18,234 bases of DNA from contig CALCWF010000120.1 of NCBI GenBank assembly GCA_937906355.1, forward strand, positions 1-18,234, in the 5' to 3' direction. The notes under the pieces were generated by a model. The model saw only the letters and a program-made list of their open reading frames with translations. It had not been told where the DNA came from and did no database searches. The translations under genes were made by a program, and so were the position numbers. This document shows, piece after piece, positions 1 to 8,500 of the stretch (positions are counted from its first letter, which is position 1; each line of letters opens with the position of its first letter). The DNA is from an uncultured Rickettsiales bacterium. GTDB lineage: Bacteria > Pseudomonadota > Alphaproteobacteria > Rickettsiales > Deianiraeaceae.

Positions 1-717
1 CAATCAACAGTCTATACAATCAGTCATCGACGCGACAGTTTTTATGCACTACCGCGTCTTTAATACGTTGACAATGATAAATAAACCAAGTAATCTTCTT
101 CGAACAAGCCAAATACTTACGGAAGTTGAAGCACACACATCCTTGACCCGAAAGGCTCTTCAACGCGTTCACGAACGAGCCAAATTGCATAAATGCAAAC
201 TTCTTCCAAGCCTCGCAACAAAACAACACATCATTCAACATATCGTCTTTGTTGGACGAACTCATGCTACTAACACAAAAACAATCACAACACTTAGTCA
301 TAAAATAAACTAATAAAACTAACAAAAAATGGCAACCTTTGAAAAAATGTGAGAGAAGCAAATAAATTTCAAAAATGGGAACAATTTAAATTGTCGAAAC
401 AAAGACGGCAACAAAAACTTCCAAAACTAACACTTGAAATTATTTGATGGGTTTTTGACGTAGACAATCCTCACAATTGCTACATCTTATATAATACGAC
501 GACGATGACGCCGATACAAACGATGATTATTAGGCAGTGAAATACCGCCCCACGTACCGTGGCTATAAAACAGCGATTTCAAACTCACTAAACCTAACAT
601 ACGCCAATATATACAAAAATTTTTTTTAAGTGTCAAGTAATTATTTTAATCATAGTGCGAAACTTATCTTTTTTTATTTGACAATAAAAAATAATTTGGC
701 TTCCACACAACTTAGTT
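1..717. other. Left-edge region with no confident gene
   Basis: I see no recognisable gene here. Two overlapping open frames occupy the first 360 bases on opposite strands (plus 44-313, 89 codons; minus 361-20, 113 codons from a TTG), and neither translation resembles a family I know. The region holds a perfect 14-bp palindrome at 381-394 (ACAATTTAAATTGT), a short hairpin at 550-562 (CCACG-TAC-CGTGG) in a patch richer in GC than its surroundings, and a T-run at about 620-628. It contains no tRNA T-loop motif and none of the conserved RNase P or signal-recognition-particle RNA core motifs. It could be decayed coding sequence or an unannotated small RNA; the sequence alone does not decide. Confidence 0.4.
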
Positions 718-721
718 GTGT
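705..721. promoter_or_regulatory. Perfect inverted repeat, candidate operator of the Panacea operon
   Basis: The sequence ACACAAC-TTA-GTTGTGT is a perfect 7-bp inverted repeat with a 3-base centre, 17 bases before the ATG chosen for the Panacea gene. The half-site core TTGTGT recurs as a direct copy at 730-735. A consensus-like -35 (TTGACA, 678-683) lies upstream, but I find no well-spaced -10 for it. Toxin-antitoxin operons are commonly autoregulated through such repeats, so an operator role is plausible. It is inferred from position only. Confidence 0.4.
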
Positions 722-738
722 CAATTATATTGTGTGAT

Positions 739-1245
739 ATGGTCGACTCAAAAGAAAAAAACACACAGGATAATCAAGGACAAAATCAAACTTCTTGTGA
801 AGCTAATACGCCTTCTGCTCTTGATATTGCTAAATATTTAATTGGATTAGCACAAAGAGATGGCAAACCTATTACAAATTTAAGGTTGCAAAAATTATTA
901 TATTATGCTTGGGGATATTATTGGAATAACTATAAAAAATATTTATTTAACGACAATATAGAAGCATGGAAGTATGGACCGGTTGTTAGAAAAGTTTACG
1001 ATGAATACAAAATATTTGATGGCGGTGATATAATCATATCAGAAGATGAAATTGATGATGCAAAGTTAAAAATTGGTAAGGATGATAGAGCCTTTTTAGA
1101 TGGTTTTTATAATTTCACAAAAGAATACAGCACAGGGACTCTCGTTGAAGTATCACACAGAGAAAAGCCTTGGAATGAAACATTTTATACTGGAAAACAA
1201 CAAATAGATTTTAAGTTGTTGGAGGAGTTTTTTAATGAAATATGA
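739..1245 (+). CDS. Panacea-domain (GepA/SocA-like, DUF4065) antitoxin-type protein
   Basis: This 168-residue protein carries a full Panacea domain. The diagnostic parts are the LRLQKLLYYAWGYYW helix, the EAWKYGPVVRKVYDEYK segment and the C-terminal LVEVSHREKPWNETF motif seen in GepA/SocA-type proteins. Panacea proteins are known as antitoxins paired with many unrelated toxins, and SocA acts as a proteolytic adaptor for its toxin. A low-complexity polar leader of about 25 residues precedes the domain. I chose ATG 739. The frame can be opened at GTG 718, but that codon lies inside the inverted repeat and adds nothing conserved. No Shine-Dalgarno is visible. The stop overlaps the next start (ATGA at 1242-1245), so the two genes are translationally coupled. 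The unit is far more AT-rich than the virB6 gene, which suggests horizontal transfer. The domain call is firm; the antitoxin role is inferred from family and gene arrangement. Confidence 0.85.
   Translation: MVDSKEKNTQDNQGQNQTSCEANTPSALDIAKYLIGLAQRDGKPITNLRLQKLLYYAWGYYWNNYKKYLFNDNIEAWKYGPVVRKVYDEYKIFDGGDIIISEDEIDDAKLKIGKDDRAFLDGFYNFTKEYSTGTLVEVSHREKPWNETFYTGKQQIDFKLLEEFFNEI
1221..1227 (+). promoter_or_regulatory. Shine-Dalgarno GGAGGAG before the 135-residue gene
   Basis: This is a near-consensus purine-rich site inside the end of the Panacea gene, 14 bases before ATG 1242. The spacing is longer than usual, but the only nearer ATG (1235) opens a frame that stops after 27 codons. No other start in the window has a comparable site. 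Confidence 0.6.
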
Positions 1246-1649
1246 CGGATCAACCAAAATTCACACCAAAAAAAGAGTGGCAAGAAAAACAACATTCATT
1301 AGAAAAACAAGATTTTAAGATAGAGGAAACAAATAGAAAAATTATTTTATATGAAAACAGATATAAACTATGTGCAATTTTTGGAAAAGCATTAAATAAT
1401 ACTGTAAATTTTTTTGTAAAAACAGCAACAAAAGCCATACCAATAGTGATATTATGGATGAACTTTAAAATAACAAAATATGAAAATGAAATAAGTATTA
1501 TGATAAAAGAAGATTGTATAATAGCTAAATTGTTAGATTTGATGGAAAGTTACAAAGAATGGCATACAATATTATCTATATGTGTTTTAATTGGATTTAT
1601 TTATTTTATTTATAAATTTTATCAAAATAAACAAGTTAAAATGAACTAA
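1242..1649 (+). CDS. Small membrane protein, candidate toxin partner of the Panacea protein
   Basis: I do not recognise this 135-residue protein. Residues 1-50 are charged and probably helical, rich in Lys, Glu and Gln. A moderately hydrophobic segment follows at about 57-76 (FVKTATKAIPIVILWMNF), then a charged loop and a clear membrane helix at about 108-126 (HTILSICVLIGFIYFIYKF), ending in a short basic tail. The ATG overlaps the stop of the Panacea gene, and GGAGGAG at 1221-1227, 14 bases upstream, is the best ribosome binding site in the window. Some toxins neutralised by Panacea proteins act on membranes, which fits a small two-segment protein, but no toxin motif is visible. It could instead be an unrelated membrane protein of the same transferred unit. 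Base composition is extreme: I count 9 G/C in positions 1561-1620. Confidence 0.75.
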   Translation: MTDQPKFTPKKEWQEKQHSLEKQDFKIEETNRKIILYENRYKLCAIFGKALNNTVNFFVKTATKAIPIVILWMNFKITKYENEISIMIKEDCIIAKLLDLMESYKEWHTILSICVLIGFIYFIYKFYQNKQVKMN

Positions 1650-1676
1650 TTATAAGTTCACTATCCTCTAAAACTC

Positions 1677-1731
1677 GCACTTTTGTTTATTATATCAACA
1701 TTTCTATATAATATTGATTATTTAAAAGTGC
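1677..1731. terminator. Composite two-tier hairpin between convergent genes
   Basis: Outer arms GCACTTTT (1677-1684) and AAAAGTGC (1724-1731) are perfect 8-bp complements. Nested inside are TATTATAT (1688-1695) and ATATAATA (1706-1713), also perfect, with a 10-base loop and an asymmetric internal bulge. It lies in the 162-base gap between the 3' ends of the 135-residue gene and tatC, where a bidirectional terminator would be expected. There is no long T-run directly after either arm, so it may be a weak or non-canonical terminator, or the remnant of a small inverted-repeat element. Confidence 0.4.
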
Positions 1732-1811
1732 TGTAAATATTATGTTAAAAATTAGAAGAGATCTAACGTTTATTAATAACATTGCACTCTACTCTCACGC
1801 CGATAACGGAA

Positions 1812-2525
1812 CTAGCAGATTTTTTTGATTAAAAAATTCGTTATCTCGTAAATCACTATCAGCACGACTGCACAAATTATCTGGCTTATAACGTCTGGCG
1901 GAGTTAACAAAGCAGAGACTATGAAAATAGCTATTATCGCGACTCTCCTATTCTTCGAGAGAGCTTTTTTCGGGAGAACCTTCAACTTAGCAAGACTTAT
2001 CAATATAAGTGGAACGTGAAATACAATTGCAACACCTAACATTAGATGAAAGAAGGTCGAGACGTACTCACTTATTTTAAGCATTGGTTTTACATATGTG
2101 CCAGTATCTGTTATAAAAAAATTGATAGCTCTTGGTAGAATAAAAAAATACGTTACAGCAACGGCGATATAAGATAGTATCGTGGAAGATAGAAATAGTA
2201 TTTTCGCCATCAGTTTCTCGTTGGGATATAGACTTTTTGAAATGAAGCGATATACGCAACCAAATAATATCGGAAGAGACAAAAATAAAGAAGTATAAAG
2301 ACTAAGCGTTATATCAGTCGCAAAGCTTTCCCATATAGTCGTATATATGAACGTATACTGTTCGAAAATATTCGTCTCACTGGCAATAGTGAGTGGTTTT
2401 TTTATTATTTCATAGATGTGCTGTCTATGTAAAAAACATGAAACGAATAGTGCTATTACAGCCACTAGATATACTAGTAGTAAGACTCTTATCTCCCTTA
2501 GCATCTCTATTGCCGTCTTTTTCAT
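1812..2525 (-). CDS. tatC: Sec-independent (Tat) protein translocase subunit TatC
   Basis: TatC is the polytopic inner-membrane receptor that binds twin-arginine signal peptides and exports folded proteins with TatA/TatB. This 237-residue protein matches the family in length and shows six membrane segments. Visible hallmarks are the N-terminal E11-x-R13 of the cytoplasmic signal-binding face, Pro44 in the first periplasmic loop, F94 and E103 in the FISKSLYPNEK loop (the same numbers as in Escherichia coli TatC), and the LLTPPDVISQ motif with D211. One departure is notable: the usually conserved Glu of membrane helix 4 (E170 in E. coli, in an FEVP context) is His here (VFHVP, codon 2016-2018). 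The gene follows virB6 by 64 bases on the same strand and may be co-transcribed with it. No tatA or tatB is present in the window. No Shine-Dalgarno is seen before the ATG. Confidence 0.93.
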   Translation of the reverse strand: MKKTAIEMLREIRVLLLVYLVAVIALFVSCFLHRQHIYEIIKKPLTIASETNIFEQYTFIYTTIWESFATDITLSLYTSLFLSLPILFGCVYRFISKSLYPNEKLMAKILFLSSTILSYIAVAVTYFFILPRAINFFITDTGTYVKPMLKISEYVSTFFHLMLGVAIVFHVPLILISLAKLKVLPKKALSKNRRVAIIAIFIVSALLTPPDVISQIICAVVLIVIYEITNFLIKKIC

Positions 2526-2589
2526 AGATATTTATATAGTAGAACTAAAAACTCACACGAATAATTTTCAATATACAATAGATAATCTA

Positions 2590-5500
2590 CTAAACGCCAC
2601 TACGCTTCGCCTTAACAATATCTTTCATCTTTCCGGCGATCTTTCCGGCACCATATTTATACGGTGCAGTAGCGGCGGTTTTACCGGCATCCTTGACCGC
2701 ACCTTTTATGGCTCCCATAACTTTCTTGATTTCTTCTGGCATAGAGCTACTTTGACCGAACAACTTAGCGCCAAACGTCGAAGCCTTGTTGACAAATTTA
2801 GACATCAAACACGTGATTATGAATAAAACGAGTCCAGTTATGACGTTAAAACCGCTATTATTGGTCGACGATAGATCCCCTGAGCTACCCATTAGTTCAG
2901 CCATGTGAGCCGGCAACGAACCGGCTATTCTCCACGCAGAGAATAGCGTTATATCTAGAATTGGTATCTTCAATACTGGTTCCCAGCAATAGATAAAGTT
3001 CATACTACCTTTTAGGATATGATAGTATATAGTGCTAAAAACGGCTATCGCAGTAAACATCGTCACTTGTTCTGCGATAAGACCAGCAATACTCTTCCAC
3101 CACTCCGTGAACTTTCCGGCTGTCTTCGAGTGTATAAGCATCAAAAACACTATCGGACCAATAGATAGATATAACGACATTTTTATCAAAATGACAACAT
3201 ATAAGGCACATGCTTCTAACACTGATATAACAAAAAATACAAAACAAATCAATAGTAACACGACCGCTATCCAGCCAGTCCAAGATGAGAATAGTATAGC
3301 TATGATCTTCTTTACGGTTGTTGTATTTATCCAAAATCTAAATATATCATCGACCGGACCGAACACCGCCGTTATAAAACCAGACGGACTCAGATCGTTG
3401 TAAGTGCTAGACGAAAAATTACTCGCTACATAAGCAGACAGCCCCTCGGCAAGACTAAACGCCGGCTTGACAAAAAGTTGCAGATACAACGACCAAGAAT
3501 ACGGATTGACAAACGCCATTATGAGGGCATACTGCCACAAATATTTCTTCATAAATTTGAAATCAAATTTCTCACTTTGCATTCCCATTAAGAATTGGAA
3601 ACCATAATAAAAGGTTACGACTACAGTAAATATAAACCAAAATATATAAATTAAATGCGTCTTCAAAATAGTCATCGCAAGTTGTCCTATGATACCGCTT
3701 TCCCACAAATAATCGCACTTTTGCTTATAGCCATCCGCATTATAGAAATTACTATCAGACAAATCACTATACTCGGCGGTCTTTTCTTCGCATTTCGTCG
3801 GATCTTTAATTAAACATCTTTTGCATTTATACTCTCCCATGAAAATAGTTTTAATCGGCTTAATTATGAACTTAGAAAATAGCGTATGAGCTGAATATCC
3901 ATCGTCCTCATTGCCGGTAGTCTTAAGCATATCGCTAATCAAATCATCATTCTCGGTTTGAATCTTAGCTGATACCTGATAATATCCGCTGTTAGATGAA
4001 AGATAATTACTATCAGTCGTTTGTTGTAATCCGTCAGTATTATCATTTACAAACTCAATAACTTGACCATCTGTATCTCCGTCTAAGCTATTCGGTGGAT
4101 CGAGCACAGCGAACCATATCTTTCCGGTTCTATTTGTAGTTATCATAGCACTGCCGTTATCATCTGCGTCTGCTTCTTTAAACGAATACACCATCGGACT
4201 ATCTATTATTTCTTGTGTCGTTAGATTAGTCTTACTTGGTGAGAATATCGTATTAGGCTCATAGTTCGGATCCGGTCGACCAGCATCGTTCAATGGTTGA
4301 ATATAATAGTATAAATACTTACCCTTCGAAACTAGCATTCCATTGCCAATGGTGACAAGATAGCCACGTTTTAAATCATCAGAATTCTTGACACGGTAGT
4401 CCTTATATAATTGTTTCAGATCGGTATTATCGACACCGGCAAAGGCAAAACCAATTCTTGCCGTATTATACGTTTTTCCTCTTATTTTATTAGGTAGTGT
4501 TACAGTGAAACTAACGGGATCTGTCGAACTATATATATTTCCGTCGGTTAGCTCACCATAACCGTATTTAGATACAATATCTTCGTTGTCTATCCGCGTC
4601 AAAGAGTATAGACCGCTCTTGTCGCTCGTTTTTCTAACATTTTTATCGTCTCCGCACACACCAGAAGTGCCGTTTTGTTTAAACATATATCTACTATACT
4701 CAGTGCCGTCCGTAGCTTCAATCTTACTCCTCATCTCGGCACATACGGCATTCGCTATCGTTTCTGACGAATTATTTATTATAGTAGCACACTCTGACGT
4801 CGTTTCAGAATCAGAGACGTATAACGTATACAACGATATCAAAGAAGATACACAACTCGCTCTATCTCTAACGCCCTCTTTCATAAACGCACTCCTTATC
4901 TTCTCTGTGCTTATAGAACTCGACGGATCAGGTGTATACGAACTACTCTGATCACAATCTCTTAGCTTTTCTACAAATCTATCAACTACATTATTCTTTA
5001 TATCATTTTGAACCTTCACTGTATAGTTATCGAAGTGTGTCAGTTTGGCGATATTCGTAACCCATCTATAAGAAGCACCTTCATTATCCTTGTAGCGTAA
5101 ACAATGCTCCGACGTTCTGATCGTCTTCGGCATCTCGCTAACTGCCTCCGTGGTAAAACTAACTCCATTATACGAGTATATAGAATTCGATTTCACGCAT
5201 AGACCGCACTGAGACTCGTAAACATTCTCGTTCGCACTCCATACGACAGATTCCGTAGTTATAGGGATCAGTGTATTCAGATATTTGTAAGATAAATCTC
5301 TATATCTCATCGTCTCTTCGTTGCCACTTGTCTCACCGGAGACAATATCGTATTGTCGTTTATAGCATCTTCCAATCGGAATTGGTTGTGTCTGAAATAC
5401 TGTTTGTTCTTCGCTTACACATTTCCTTAATAATTCATTTTCTCTATCTGCCTTTGGTAAAGTATCGACAAATTTATTTATCCTATCGTTAGAGCATTTT

Positions 5501-8500
5501 AGCTCATAGCCACTCAGGCAGGCAAAAGGTGGAACTGGCACGACGCGGAATGCTGTCGCGACACCGCAATCTTTCTTAGCGTATAACGGTCTACTCAGAC
5601 TTGTCATTTTTCCCTTCGTTTCAGCACCACCATTTGCGTTATTTGATACCGCTAATGCAGCATACACTAGCCCCGGACATACACCAAACAGCGTTGCCAG
5701 TCCCGCTGTCACCGTCGCGATTCCAGCACCGATTGTAATAAAACAAAATATACCGACAAATGGCATAGCACACTCTGCTATACCAGCAGATATCGTTTTA
5801 ATACCATAAGCAATTGTAATTGTCGCACCGGACGCAAGAACTATTGTTGTATCAAACAGTGCATCTCTACCTATCTGAGACGCTGTGCCTTTTATAGCAC
5901 AATATGCTTGTGTCTTGTGCGACAAATTACCAGCAGAGTAGTAGTTTCCAGACGTAGAGAAAGAAATATCCTCGCCGTAGTTGAAAATTTTCGCTTTTCC
6001 ATCTGCATCCTGTACAATATGCCACTCTGGATGTAATATCCCAGCCCCAACAAAATTTCTATATAATTCTGATTTCTTGAAAAACTCAGCTCTATGTGAG
6101 CCGTCGCCATTAACCGTCACACCTTCTTGCACCTTAGAAGTATCACCGCCACCACCAGACTTAGTTGAATTTCCGACATTCTTATCGAGACCTATCGATT
6201 CTATAACCTTTGACGGAAATAACGTCCCAAAAGGATCGTTCATCTTTAATAACGCAGAATATAATTTACTTTTATCGGCATATATACGGCACTCGTCGTC
6301 AGACGTATTTATTACATCGTTTACAAGACTTTTGACGAAAATGAACTGTTTATCATATACGGTTTTAAACTCCGGACTGAAAGACGAGACGTTTTTCGGC
6401 TTACAATACACGGGAACCCTAGAACCGATATTACTACTTTTCGTTTCGCAAGTCTGCTCCATGATACTGTTATTAATTATACCTCCATATTTTTGCCACA
6501 CTGACGTCATTTTGTATTTATCCTTAATCTCTTCTTTCGACCAACTCGCTCCGTACGGTGCTATATATGTTCCACTTATAGCAGAGAATCCGGTATTAAA
6601 GGACGATGGATCATTTGGTTGCTTTAAAATCATCCAAGACGGCGTCAACCAAGAAGGCACGCATCTCGCAAATTTCGAGTTCGTAATAAAGCTAGCTATT
6701 CCAGACTGCATAATAATACCAGCGTCGTCCACAGATGAATCAGATACCTTGTATTTGTTTTTGACATCACTATAAAGATCTGTATCGTTCAATTCGCTCT
6801 CGTTCTTGTCTTGAAAAGAGTACGGAAAACGATAGTAAGGTTGCTCGTTTTTTCCACCGCACGATAGCATATACGGAAATCTTCCGAGCGAATAAACTGT
6901 CGTCGTTGACCGGTCTGACGACTTACGCATATTTGTTGCATTAGATATACTACTTTGTAGATACGTTTTACATACCAAATCCCCTGTGTAGCAGATTGTA
7001 TCTCGTAAGCTAATATTATCAGCACTAATCGTATACGCTTTATTGTCGTATTCGAAGGAATAAAGTCTCAATGTTTGTCTTGTCGATATAGTCGCTAGCG
7101 TTATTGTAGGATCGTCATCGGTGCTATTAGATAGCTTATAACTTTTCCCATCCACCGTTAAAACAATAACTGGTATCTCGCTACTCGTGCAATTCTGAAT
7201 ACCGTCGCATAGGAACTGTATCGAATCATCGTCGTAGTATAACTTCTTATTGACCCAGCCAAGTTCAGAGCAAGATACAGAATAATAGTTTTTACTATCT
7301 AAATCAAGTAAATTGTCAACCTTATACAAAAAAACAGTTCCTGTGATACTCTTATCGCTAACTGCCTGTTCTGTTTTACTTAAATCTACTATCATAACAT
7401 CAGGTTCATCTTCCGTTCCACACATTGAAATACTTGTTTTATTGACACATCTCGCATTAGTGCCGGTCATCGGATCATTGTCGTTAGTTATCGTCTCCTC
7501 TAAATCCGGGGAACTAAACTCGATTCTCCATGCTTTATCGAGATTTTTTCTAGGAGTATTCGTGTCTGGATACCCCATAAACAATCGAATATCTTTATTC
7601 TTGTCGCTCGGTTGTTCGTCGTATATAAACTCACTACTACTCCTACATACGTGTTGCGTTTGATAGATCGCTGGTAGCAATATACCCGTTTGATTTTCTG
7701 CAAAACCGGTAAACGGTCCGTATCTCGTGAAAATTTGCTGATTTTCGCCGTTATATGAATAATACTTAGTGTTATCAGATAACTTAATATCAGTTAGCAC
7801 CGAATATTCGCCGGCACCCGGCTCTATCGTTCCTTCTCCCTCTGGTTCTTCGTTTTCTGCGTAGCACGAAGCAAATTGCACCTTATCGCTTTCTATCTCA
7901 ATTTTGTATTTTTTAGTCTCGTATGTAAACGAGTAGTATCGCTTACCATCCGAGCATTCGCTGTCGGTGCAAACCCTGGTCAAATTATTCTTATCATTCG
8001 ATATTGTTACGCCTTTTAAACCAATATCTTCTAAGTCGACAACAATAACCTTCGGCATGTATTTTTCATACGTTTTGTTCGTTATAGTCGTGTCATAAAT
8101 CCCAATTATCTTCGTCTCGCCGTTTAACGTATATTTATATGAAGCACCACTGAATTCATCGTAAACTATTCCACTCATCTGAGAGTGTTTGATAACGTTT
8201 TCTCCTATCGTCATCGTCGTCGGTAAACCATCTGCGTTACAACCAACTTTTGCGACAGAACCTTCGTCTTCGTCTGGTTTCTCAAAATTTGGCATAAAGA
8301 ATTTTAGTTTGTTTACGTTATATATATGAAAGTTAATCGGTTGCCCTGTTTTTGTATTAAGAAAATCGTATCCAGAAAACCACATAGGCGTCTCATTATC
8401 GCAATTCCACCATAACTTACTATTCGTATCGATTTTTCTGCGATTATTCATATCATCGGCGATGCTTTTATATAAATAAGGTCGATATATACCATACGAG

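Noticed and set aside
44..313. 89-codon plus-strand open frame, and the overlapping 113-codon minus-strand frame (361-20)
   Set aside because: The two overlap on opposite strands, neither has a ribosome binding site, and neither translation resembles a known family; the minus frame needs a TTG start. At most one could be real, and nothing favours either.
678..706. TTGACA at 678-683 as a Panacea operon promoter
   Set aside because: The -35 is consensus, but 16-18 bases downstream there is only GC-containing sequence (CTTCCACA) with no -10 resemblance.
718..738. GTG 718 as start of the Panacea gene
   Set aside because: It lies within the perfect inverted repeat, has no ribosome binding site, and the added seven residues are not part of the domain. 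ATG 739 is simpler.
5981..6775. 264-codon plus-strand frame inside the virB6-like gene
   Set aside because: It is antisense to a well-supported frame. Long antisense frames are expected here, and the translation has no recognisable domain.
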